DNA from: Sympetrum striolatum
Taxonomy: Eukaryota; Arthropoda; Insecta; Odonata; Libellulidae
NCBI GenBank assembly: GCA_947579665.1
Contig: OX388344.1
Span: forward strand, 12,456,346 to 12,520,345
DNA: 64,000 nucleotides
Direction of reading: 5' to 3'
Shown here: positions 10,091-20,500 of the stretch, piece after piece
Position numbering within the stretch: the stretch's first letter is position 1
How the letters are laid out: each line of letters opens with the position of its first letter
Notes under the pieces: generated by a model
Told to the model about the DNA's origin: nothing
What the model saw: the letters and a program-made list of their open reading frames with translations, nothing else
The model's database searches: none
Position numbers and translations under genes: made by a program

Positions 10091-10131
10091 GTATATATAT
10101 ATGAGTAAAATGTTGCTTGCATACTGCAAGC
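10062..10131. repeat. Head-to-head palindromic junction between U6 and U7
   Basis: Two unit starts face each other around a short (TA)n core near 10096. The arms contain the GCTTGCA hairpin at 10062-10078 and 10115-10131 and continue outward as inverted copies of the whole unit. In the inner arms only one base pair (TGTAGC against TGTTGC type) differs. Confidence 0.85.
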
Positions 10132-12254
10132 AGATCGACAACACCAATTTATTGTCGGCAACCTTTCGGGATGGTCGTAAAAAGAAAAAAAAATTGAAAA
10201 TAATCTTAAAATTCGCTGCAATTTTTATCGTCTGGCATCGAACCCGGGTCTTCCTGGTTAACCTATTATGCAGAATAACAGAAGATCACCATCACTAAAT
10301 ATGTGTGAAAATTCAAGCAGAAATATTGGCTGAAACTGCCTCAAACGATGTTCTACTTTTACTGAATGAAAATGGGTCTCTGGATTCGAACCAAGGACTA
10401 TCTAGGAAATCTAAAAAATGTTCATCTAAAGTTTGTATGATATCTATCTATTTGCCGAATTTCAAATTTCCATATAATTAGGAAAGGTTTCAAAATAATT
10501 CCTAAAATTCGGATCAACTTCTGATTTCAGAGAGACCTGGTGTCGAACCCAGGACATATTGTAACCTGTGAATGCATAGATTGATTTGTAAGGACTTGCT
10601 TTTGTATCATGCAAAGTTTGAAGTCGATAGCATGCCGGGATGTACCTAAATTAATTTTCCGTTATCTCCGTAAGAAATGCATGGAGGAATTTAAATGGCC
10701 CTGTGGGATCGAACCAAGGACTATCAGCGAATAGGAAAAATTCGATTATGAAATATATTTATGATATCTAACCTCATGCCGAATTTCAAGTTTCTATGCA
10801 ATCATGAAAGGTTCCAAAAAAAATCCTCAAAATCGCCGCAATGCATTTTAAACGGCCGATTTTTGCCCCGGCCTAGCATCGAACCAAGGACAATATTCGA
10901 AGATATCTTTTTGATTTTCGTTGGATATGAACGGCTTCTAGCGATCCCTTAAATTTCAACTCTCTGCTATTCCGGGAAGAGCCTCAAAAAAGTTTTCGAA
11001 AATCCCTGCCATGTATTCTTATGGACAAAATCGCGACTTTGGGGCCTTCTGGAATCGAACCCATGACACTGAGGTTCAAAGTCGGAGGTTTTTTCCTGGA
11101 GGTTACACGTTATGGCCAATATGTCGTAAAAATTTCAAGTCAGTGGCACTTGTGGAACATGGTTAGAATTTTGATCCCCTATGAATGAATGAATGTGTAT
11201 ATAGGTATATAGGTATATCCGGAGAAGCGTCTATATATAATAGATACGAGTAAAATGTTGCTTGCATACTGCAAGCAGATCTACAACACTAATTTCATAT
11301 CGGCAGTATATCGGGACGGTCCTCAAAAGAAAAAAAAAAAGATTTAATTTTTTCTGAAAATTCGCTGAAATTTATCGACTGGCATCAAACCCGGGTCTTA
11401 CTGGTAAACCTACTATGAAACAAAATAGAAGATCACCATCTCTAACTATGTGTGAAAATTCAAGCTGAAATATTGGTTACAACTGCCTCAAAAGACGTTC
11501 TAATTTTTACCAATGTGAATGGCTCTCGGGACTCGAACCAAGGACGATCTTGGAAATCTAAAAAATGTATTTGAAAGATATTTATGATCTCTATCTATAT
11601 GCCGAATTTCAAGTTTCTATAATATAGAGAAAGGTTTCAAAATAATTCCTAAATATCGGATCAACTTCTGATTGCAGACACACCTGGTGTCGAACCCAGG
11701 ACACATTGATAGCTGTGAAAGCAATTATGATCTCTATCTATATGCCGAATTTGAAGTGTCTGTATTATTGGCAAAGGTTTCAAAATAATTCCTAAAAATC
11801 GGATCAACTTCTGATTGCAGAGACACCTGGTGTCGAACCCAGGACACATTGATAGCTGTGAATGCACTGTTTGATTTCTATGGACTTGATCTTTCTATAT
11901 GCAAAAATTGAAGTTGATATCGACCGAGAAGTACCTAAAATTTGTTTCCGTTATCTCCGTAAGAAATGCATTGAGGAATTTAAATGTCCCTCTTGGATTT
12001 GAACCAAGGACCATCAGCGGATATGTAAAATTTTATTATGATATATTTTTATGATATCTAACCTCATACCGAAATTCAAGTTTCTATGCCATCGGAAAAG
12101 GGTCCAAAAAATCTTAAAAATCGCCACAATGCATTTTAAACGGCAGATTTTTGCCCCGACCTAACATCGAACCAAGGATAATTTTCGCAGACGTCTTTAT
12201 GGTTTATTTTAGATATACACGGCATCTAGCGATCCCTTGAATTTCAAATCTCTC
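10103..12254 (+). repeat. Complex satellite, second forward block (units U7 and truncated U8)
   Basis: U7 spans 10103-11247 with boxes at 10238, 10386, 10543, 10709, 10879 and 11055. U8 spans 11248-12254 with boxes at 11533, 11690, 11833 and 12167; its first box (near 11385) and fourth (near 11999) are mutated. U8 carries a tandem duplication of its third subunit and stops in the fifth subunit region, losing the sixth box and the microsatellite tail. It ends inside a perfect inverted repeat that leads into the C-rich array. Confidence 0.85.
11584..11869 (+). repeat. Local tandem duplication of subunit 3 in U8
   Basis: The stretch ATGATCTCTATCTATATGCC through the box GACACCTGGTGTCGAACCC and its following ACACATTGATAGCTGTGAA occurs twice, offset by 143 bp (11584 and 11727). 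The copies differ at a handful of positions. Other units have this subunit once, so the event is specific to U8. Confidence 0.8.
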
Positions 12255-12271
12255 CTTTGAGAGATTTGAAA
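12242..12271. repeat. Perfect 13-bp inverted repeat at the satellite/C-rich junction
   Basis: TTTCAAATCTCTC (12242-12254) and GAGAGATTTGAAA (12259-12271) are exact reverse complements around CTTT. The left arm is ordinary satellite sequence. The right arm is not expected there, and C-rich DNA starts directly after it. This looks like a foldback or template-switch scar at the breakpoint. Confidence 0.85.
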
Positions 12272-15200
12272 GGCTCCTATTCCCACCCCAGACCCTTCCC
12301 CTTTCTCCTGACACTACCCCTCCCCTCCCATTGCCTTCCATTCCCTCCCCGGACCCTACCCCTTCCCTCCCCTCCCCTGGCCATACCCCTTCACCCCAGA
12401 CCTACCCCTTCTATCCACAGACTCTACCCATTCCATCCCCAGACCTTACACTTTCCCTCCCCTTCCCTGGCCCTACCCCTTTCCCCCTACCCCCAGACCC
12501 TATCCTTCCCTCCCCAGACACTACCTCTACCCTCCCCTCTCCAGACCTAACCCCTCCCCTGGCCCTATCCCTTCCCTTGCCTACCCCTTCCCTCCCCTCC
12601 CCAAAACCATACCCCTCCCCTTTCCCTCTAATTCCCTCCCAAGACACTACCCCTTACCTCGCCTGACCCTATCCCTTCCCTCCCCAGACCCTACCCCTTC
12701 CCTCCCCTCCCCTCCCCAGACCCTAACCCTTCCATCACCCTTCCCTCCCCCGACCCTACCCCTTCCCACCCTTGGCCTTATCTCATCCCTCCCCTGACCC
12801 TACCCCTCCCCCGACCCTATCCCCTACCCAACCCTGGCCCTATCCCTTCCCTCCCCTCTCCCTGCCCCTTCCCTCCCCTCCCCTGGCCATACCCCATCAC
12901 CCCAGACCTACCCGTTCTATCCACAAACCTTACCCCTTCCATCCCCTTCCCTAGCCCTACCCCTTTACCCCTTACCCCCAGACCCTATCCTTCCCTCCCC
13001 AGACACTACTTCTACCCTCCCCTGGCCCTATCCCTTCCACCCCCTACCTTATCCCCTACCCGACCCTGGCCCTATCCCTTCCCTCCCCAGACCCTCCCCA
13101 TCCCCCGACCCTATCCCCTACCCGACCCTGGTCCTATCCCTTCCCTCCACAGAACCTACCCCTCCCCCGACCCTATCCCCTACCCGACCCTGGCCTTATC
13201 CCATCCCTCCCCAGACCCTCCCCCTCCCCCGTACCTATCCCCTACCTGACCCTGGCCCTATCCCTCCCCTTCCCAGACCCTACCCCTCCCCCGTACCTAT
13301 CCCCTACCCGACCGTACCCCTCCCCCGACCCTATCCCCTACCCGACCCTGGCCCTATCCCTTCCCTCCCCAGACCCTACCCTTCCCCCGTCCCTATCCCC
13401 TTCCCGACCCTGGCCCTATCCCTTCCCTCCCCAGACCCTACCCTTCCCCCGTCCCTATCCCCTTCCCGACCCTGGCCCTATCCCTTCCCTCCCCAGACCC
13501 TACCCTTCCCCCGTCCCTATCCCCTACCCGACCCTGGCCCTATCCCTTCCCTCCCCAGACCCTACCCTTCCCCCGTCCCTATCCCCTTCCCGACCCTGGC
13601 CCTATCCCTTCCCTCCCCAGACCCTACCCCTCCCCCGTACCTATCCCCTACCCAACCGTACCCCTCCCCCGACCCTATCCCCTTCCCGACCCTGGCCCTA
13701 TCCCTTCCCTCCCCAGACCCTACCCCTCCCCCGACCCTGGCCCTATCCCTTCCCTCCCCAGACCCTACCCCTCCCCCGTACCTATCCCCTACCCGACCCT
13801 GGCCCTATCCCTTCCCTCCCCAGACCCTACCCCTCCCCCGACCCTATCCCCTACCCGACTGTACCCCTCCCCCGACCCTATCCCCTACCCAACCGAACCC
13901 CTCCCCCGACCCTATCCCCTACCCAACCGTACCCCTCCCCCGACCCTATCCCCTTCCCGACCCTGGCCCTATCCCTTCCCTCCCTAGACCCTACCCCTCC
14001 CCCGACCCTGGCCCTATCCCTTCCCTCCCCAGACCCTACCCCTCCCCCGTACCTATCCCCTTCCCGACCCTGGCCCTATCCCATCCCTCCCCAGACACTA
14101 CCCCTCCCCCGTCCCTATCCCCTTCCCGACCCTGGCCCTATCCCTTCCCTCCCAAGACCCTACCCCTCCACCGACCCTATCCCCTACCCGACCCTGGCCC
14201 TATCCCATCCCTACCCAGACCCTACCCCTCCCCCGACCCTATCCCCTACCTGACCCTGGGCCCTATCCCTACCCTCCCCCGACCCTGGCCCTATCCCATC
14301 CCTCCCCAGACCCTACCCCTCCCCCGTCCCTATCCCCTTCCCGACCCTGGCCCTATCCCATCCCTCCCCAGACACTACCCCTCCCCCGTCCCTATCCCCT
14401 TCCCGACCCTGGCCCTATCCCTTCCCTCCCAAGACCCTACCCCTCCCCCGACCCTATCCCCTACCTGACCCTGGGCCCTATCCCTCCCCTCCCCCGACCC
14501 TGGCCCTATCCCTTCCCTCCCAAGACCCTACCCCTCCCCCGACCCTATCCCCTACCCGACCCTGGCCCTATCCCATCCCTACCCAGACCCTACCCCTCCA
14601 CCGACCCTATCCCCTACCCGACCCTGGCCCTTTCCCATCCCTCCCCAGACCCTACCCCTCCCCCGACCCTATCCCCTACCCCTTCCCTCTCCTGACCCTA
14701 CCCTTCCCCCGTCCCTATCCCCTTCCCGACCCTGGCCCTTTCCCATCCCTCCCCAGACCCTACCCCTCCCCCGACCCTATCCCCTACCCCTTCCCTCTCC
14801 TGACCCTACCCTTCCCCCGACCCTATCCCCTACCCGACCCTGGCCCTATCCCATCCCTACCCAGACCCTACCCCTCCACCGACCCTATCCCCTACCCGAC
14901 CCTGGCCCTATCCCATCCCTACCCAGACCCTACCCCTCCCCCGACCCTATCCCCTACCTGACCCTGGGCCCTATCCCTCCCCTCCCCCGACCCTGGCCCT
15001 ATCCCTTCCCTCCCAAGATCCTACCCCTCCCCCGACCCTATCCCCTACCCGACCCTGGCCCTATCCCATCCCTACCCAGACCCTACCCCTCCACCGACCC
15101 TATCCCCTACCCGACCCTGGCCCTATCCCATCCCTCCCCAGACCCTACCCCTCCCCCGACCCTATCCCCTACCCCTTCCCTCTCCTGACCCTACCCCTTC

Positions 15201-15290
15201 CCACCCCTGGCCCTACCCCTTCCCTCTCCTGGCCCTACCCCTTCCCACCCTTGGCCTTATCTCATCCCTCCCCTGACCCTACCCTACCCC
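12272..15290. repeat. C-rich minisatellite, G-quadruplex-prone on the minus strand
   Basis: About 3 kb in which the plus strand is almost all C and T with scattered A and single Gs. It is built from CCCTACCCC, TCCCCCGACCC, TATCCCCTACC and GACCCTGGCCC words. In the core (about 13330-13620) the period is 62 bp, for example CTTCCCCCGT at 13381 and again at 13443. The start (12272-13000) is more irregular, and the later part alternates longer and shorter variants. The minus strand has dense runs of three to five Gs, a strong G-quadruplex candidate, and the plus strand an i-motif candidate. Proline- and glycine-rich ORFs here are composition artefacts. It is not a simple telomere repeat. Confidence 0.85.
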
Positions 15291-15829
15291 GTCCACCTGA
15301 ACGACCTTTCATCGACATTGTCTCTCCGAAAGACCTCCCACTAGAAAGTCCACCGACTTGTCCTTTATTTATTTATGCCGGCGGATGGTGAGGCCTACTG
15401 TGCCCCTCCTCCTTGCCACAGAGATTATTTTTTATTTACAGACATTTTACTAGTATGAGTACAAAATAAATAACTGATATTGCCATTTAATAGCAGTGAT
15501 ATAAATAGATGACATAGCATTTTCCAAAGCTGTTAAAAATAGATTCGCGTGATACACAACTACATACTATATAAAATATGCATAGATCAAGAAAATAATA
15601 CTATCCTTACAAATAGAATAAACACTGAATACATATATGAAAACATGAAAACACGATAATTGTTATACATGCATCACCATGACACATTGAAGATTGAGAG
15701 TTCAAAAACTTTCAAATAGTATAAATAGATAAAGGTTCACTGAATTGTTCAATGGATGATTCCATAAACAGTAAAGAAAACACTTACAGAATTTTAATAT
15801 TCACTTTACGGATTAATTAATTACAAAAT
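15291..15829. other. AT-rich spacer, no gene recognised
   Basis: Non-tandem sequence begins after the C-rich array. A TTTATTTATTTAT run at 15364-15376, followed by a GC-richer segment, could be the reversed 3' end of a degraded LINE, but this is weak. Beyond it the DNA is AT-rich with stops in all frames. The last ~90 bases (from 15733) are similar to 16222-16320. Confidence 0.5.
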
Positions 15830-15859
15830 AATTCGTAATTAATTAATTAATTGCGAATT
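15830..15859. repeat. 30-bp near-perfect AT-rich palindrome
   Basis: AATTCGTAATTAATT (15830-15844) and AATTAATTGCGAATT (15845-15859) are reverse complements with one mismatch and no spacer. It could extrude as a cruciform. No function can be assigned. Confidence 0.75.
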
Positions 15860-15888
15860 TGGTTAAGGGATACTTGGCGGAACATCAT

Positions 15889-16053
15889 CGTAAACGAATC
15901 TTTATTGCAACACTTGCACAGACCCACATTACACTTAGTTCTGAGAATCACAACTTAGTTCTGAGGATGGCATGATTTTATGCCGAAACCGGATGACGTT
16001 ATATGTATTGATGTGGATCTGTACAAGTGTTGCAATAAAAAAAATCGTTTTCA
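15889..16053. mobile_element. 165-bp inverted-repeat element with a hammerhead-core-like motif
   Basis: Arms of about 41 bp (15889-15929 and 16011-16053) are reverse complements with a few mismatches. Both contain TTTATTGCAACACTTG or its complement, and the right arm ends in an AATAAA-like stretch. The loop holds a near-repeat of CTTAGTTCTGAG (about 15934 and 15954), then CTGAGGA (15961-15967), a 5-bp hairpin GGCAT/ATGCC (15969-15984) and GAAAC (15985-15989). CTGANGA, helix, GAAA is the order of the hammerhead ribozyme core, and motifs of this type occur in Penelope-like elements. One extra base before the helix and no clear cleavage site weaken the match. It may be a remnant of such an element or a small foldback transposon. 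Confidence 0.45.
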
Positions 16054-16320
16054 TAAAACATATTTAAAAATTGTAAAATATCAGATTTTTGAGATGGAAA
16101 ATATTATTTACAATATAAAGTACACAATATAATTATAATCTTTAAAGATAAAATGATCACTGAACAGAAAGGTAAAAACATACATCTTCAATATATACGT
16201 AGTTGTTAAACGTATATCACAAGGTGCATTCACTGAACTGTTCAATACATGATTCTATGAATAGTTAAGAATAAAATTATTCAATTGAGAATTTCATTTC
16301 ACGGATTAACTTCAATTAAC

Positions 16321-17315
16321 TTTATTATTTTGGTTTGGGAATTTTCCTGGGAGCATGTACATCGTCCTTAAGTTGCCATAATCCTTTTCCTACTCAAGGA
16401 AGTGTTGATTTTATTCTCTCCCGGCATTCATCCCGTCGCAATCCTCCAACGCAGTCACACCACGCAGTGCAGTCCTTCGAGGAGAATAACATGATTAATA
16501 TTCAACATGAACATAACTTATTCAATGAAACACATTCGCGTTGAATTCAGCATTTAAATCCTGTATCTCATAAATGGAGTTTTCACAAAACACAACTATG
16601 TGTAATAACGCAATATTATTATTATACTCAAAAATTAAATTCCGTATGGTACTTAAATTAGAAAATCGCCATGTTTCGCTAATATATTTGACTGCTATAT
16701 TAATAAGGATATTCACTAATTATACTCAATAATGGTGCAAGTAATGAACTAAATTCAGGAATACATTATATTTTTTAATTTTTAATTAATGAGCATGTTT
16801 CAGAAAAACAAATTAGAGCAAGGGGTATTTCCACTGGAAGTTTATGATGCAAAGATACATGAAAGCATAACAAACGAAGATTCTCTTACTAAATGAATCC
16901 ATTATAATTAATTTGTTTTTCTGATAATTCATGAAAGAAAGTTAAGCAGCCTTAGTTTCCTATTATACGGTGAGCTAGTAATGCGATAAGAATACTAATA
17001 ACTTTTCTTCAATAAAATAAAATAATTATCTTAGAGGCCTTACCTTTGCAATACGGTGGATAAGACTCTAAGAATATAAATTAATTGATAGTATATCTCT
17101 TTCACTTAATTTTATTGCCAATGAACAATGATTCGGATGTTTGCAATAACCAAGTATGTTTTGTACTCTTAGAAAAAATCGAGTTTCTTATTTAATTAAC
17201 AATTTTTTCATAGTCAAATTAAATATGAACCTAAAATAATTAAATGTAACTGCATACGGAATCCGATGAATATACCTACAAATACCTAAAGGTATGTAAT
17301 TATTATGGTGGACGG
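16321..17315. other. AT-rich spacer, no gene recognised
   Basis: About 1 kb of mostly AT-rich DNA between the diverged duplication and the satellite edge. A short open frame at 16335-16544 has no recognisable domain, and the flanking composition gives no support for coding. I see no RNA gene, repeat or clear regulatory site. Confidence 0.5.
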
Positions 17316-17572
17316 TTATGGAGGGAAACAAATGCTGCAAATGATAATAATTACAGTTAATAATATTTACTTTTGAAAACAATGATAAATCACTAAGGAT
17401 AATTATAGTTTATTATATTTATCCTTGATAACAATGATGAATAACAAAAAATTTAGAGTAATAGCATTCAATTCCATTCATACTCAGGCTATTTGAAGTT
17501 GATTTCCTTGACCAAGCACCATCACTCAGCACCACCGTGCTCCTTATACCGCATCGTCATGGCTTCGAAAGT
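17316..17572 (+). repeat. Diverged edge monomer of the 198-bp satellite
   Basis: The array boundary. AAATGCTGC at 17330 is 249 bp from its counterpart at 17579 instead of 198. The extra ~51 bp is an internal duplication: the GATAATAATT...ATTTACTTTTGA..ACAATGA segment appears at about 17342-17392 and again at about 17398-17445. The remaining part (CATTCA, GACCAAGCACCATCACTCAG) is recognisable but differs from consensus far more than any interior monomer, as expected at the edge of an array homogenised by unequal exchange. Confidence 0.75.
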
Positions 17573-20500
17573 TCATCCAAATGCTGCCGAAAGATAATAA
17601 TGAAAGTTAATTATATTTACTTTTGATAACAATGACGAATCACAAAATAGGTACAGTAATAGCATTCTTATCCATTTGTACTTAGTTAATTTGAGTTCGC
17701 ATCCCTCGACCAAGCATCATCTTTCAGCACCACCCTGCTCCTTATATCGCATCGTCATGGCTTCGGAAGTTCATCCAAATGCTGCCGAAAGATAATAATG
17801 AAAGTTAATTATATTTACTTTTGATAACAATGACGAATCACAAAATAGGTACAGAAATAGCATTCTTATCCATTTGTACTTAGTTAATTTGAGTTCGCAT
17901 CCCTCGACCAAGCACCATCTTTCAGCACCACCGTGCTCCTTATATCGCATCATCATGGCTTCGGAAGTTCATCCAAATGCTGCCGAAAGATAATAATGAA
18001 AGTTAATTATATTTACTTTTGATAACAATGACGAATCACAAAATAGGTACAGTAATAGCATTCTTATCCATTTGTACTTAGTTAATTTGAGTTCACATCC
18101 CTCGACCAAGCACCATCTCTCAGCACCACCCAGCTCCTTATATCGCATCGTCATGGCCTCGGAAGTTCATCCAAATGCTGCCGAAAGATAATAATGAAAG
18201 TTAATCATATTTACTTTTGATAACAATGACGAATCACAAAATAGGTACAGTAATAGCATTCTTATCCATTTGTACTTAGTTAATTTGAGTTCGCATCCCT
18301 CGACCAAGCACCATCTTTTAGCACCACCCTGCTCCTTATATCGCATCGTCATGGCTTCGGAAGTTCATCCAAATGCTGCCGAAAGATAATAATGAAAGTT
18401 AATTATATTTACTTTTGATAACAATGACGAATCACAAAATAGGTACAGTAATAGCATTCTTATCCATTTGTACTTAGTTAATTTGAGTTCGCATCCCGCG
18501 ACCAAGCACCATCCTTCATCACCACCCTGCTCCTTATATCGCATCGTCATGGCTTCGAAAGTTCATCAAAATGCTGCCGAAAGATAATAATGAAAGTTAA
18601 TTATATATACTTTTGATAACAATGACGAATCACAAAATAGGTACAGCAATAGCATTCTTATCCATTTGTACTTAGTTAATTTGAGATCGCATCCCTAGAC
18701 CAAGCACCATTTTTCAGCACCACCCTGCTCCTTATATCGCATCGTCATGGCTTCGGAAGTTCATCCAAATGCTGCCGAAAGATAATAATTAAAGTTAATT
18801 ATATTTACTTTTGATAACAATGACGAATCACAAAATAGGTAAAGCAATAGCATTCTTATCCATTTGTACTTAGTTAATTTGAGTTCGCATCCCTCGACCA
18901 AGCACCATCTTTTAGCACCACCCTGCTCCTTATATCGCATCGTCATGGCTTCGGAAGTTCATCCAAATGCTGCCGAAAGATAATAATGAAAGTTAATTAT
19001 ATTTACTTTTGATAACAATGACGAATCACAAAATAGGTACAGTAATAGCATTCTTATCCATTTGTACTTAGTTAATTTGAGTTCGCATCCCTCGACCAAG
19101 CACCATCTTTCAGCACCACCCTGCTCCTTATATCGCATCGTCATGGCTTCGGAAGTTCATCCAAATGCTGCCGAAAGATAATAATGAAAGTTAATTATAT
19201 TTAGTTTTGATAACAATGACGAATCACAAAATAGGTACAGTAATAGCATTCTTATCCATTTGTACTTAGTTAATTTGAGTTCGCATCCCTCGACCAAGCA
19301 CCATTTTTCAGCACCACCCTGCTCCTTATATCGCATCGTCATGGCTTCGGAAGTTCATCCAAATGCTGCCGAAAGATAATAATGAAAGTTAATTATATTT
19401 ACTTTTGATAACAATGACGAATCACAAAATAGGTACAGTAATAGCATTCTTATCCATTTGTACTTAGTTAATTTGAGTTCGCATCCCTCGACCAAGCACC
19501 ATCTTTCATCACCACCCTGGTCCTTATATCGCATCGTCATGGCTTCGGAAGTTCATCCAAATGCTGCCGAAAGATAATTATGAAAGTTAATTATATTTAC
19601 TTTTGATAACAATGACGAATCACAAAATAGGTACAGTAATAGCATTCTTATTTATTTGTACTTAGTTAATTTGAGTTCGCATTCCTTGACCAAGCACCAT
19701 CTTTCAGCACCACCCTGCTCCTTATATCGCATCGTCATGGCTTCGGATGTTCATCCAAATGCTGCCGAAAGATAATAATGAAAGTTAATTAAATTTACTT
19801 TTGATAACAATGACGAATCACAAAATAGGGACAGTAATAGCATTCTTTTCCTTTTTTACTTAGTTAATTTGAGTTCGCATCCCTCGACCAAGCACCATCT
19901 TTCAGCACCACCCTGCTCCTTATATCGCATTGTCATGGCTTCGAAAGTTCATCCAAATGCTGCCGAAAGATAATAATGAAAGTTAATTATATTTAGTTTT
20001 GATAACAATGACGAATCACAAAATAGGTACAGTAATAGCATTCTTATCCATTTGTACTTAGTTAATTTGAGTTCGCATCGCTCGACCAAGCACAATCTCT
20101 CAGCACCACCCAGCTCCTTATATCGCATCGTCATGGCTTCGGAAGTTCATCCAAATGCTGCCGAAAGATAATAATGAAAGTTAATTATATTTACTTTTGA
20201 TAACTATGACGAATCACAAAATAGGTACAGTAATAGCATTCTTATCCATTTGTACTTAGTTAATTTGAGTTCGCATCCCTCCACCAAGCACCATCTTTCA
20301 GCACCACCCTGCTCCTTATATCGCATCGTCATGGCTTCGGAAGTTAATCCAAATGCTGCCGAAAGATAATAATGAAAGTTAATTATATTTACTTTTGATA
20401 ACAATGACGATTCAAAAAATAGGTACAGTAATAGCATTCTTATCCATTTGTACTTTGTTAATTTGAGTTCGCATCCCTCGACCAAGCACCATATTTCATC

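Larger units (their letters stand above)
15733..16320 (+). repeat. Diverged direct duplication (15733-15824 and 16222-16320)
   Basis: Both copies contain a TTCACTGAA(T/C)TGTTCAAT word, then GATGATTCCATAAACAGT against CATGATTCTATGAATAGT, and both end in a TTTACGGATTAA or TTCACGGATTAA word. The copies are about 490 bp apart and flank the inverted repeat at 15889-16053. They could be old flanking duplications of an inserted element, or one ancient tandem duplication. Confidence 0.5.

Noticed and set aside
1..12254. True tRNA genes at the GGTTCGANNCC motifs
   Set aside because: Only the T-arm part is present. No acceptor stem, D-arm or anticodon arm can be folded around it.
12257..12954. Proline/serine-rich ORFs on the plus strand and a glycine-rich ORF on the minus strand
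   Set aside because: Produced by the C-rich minisatellite; composition explains them fully.
12272..15290. Telomeric repeat
   Set aside because: A few CCTAACCC words occur, but there is no regular CCTAA, CCCTAA or other short telomere unit.
16335..16544. 69-codon ORF
   Set aside because: No recognisable domain, no coding context; expected by chance in 2 kb of spacer.
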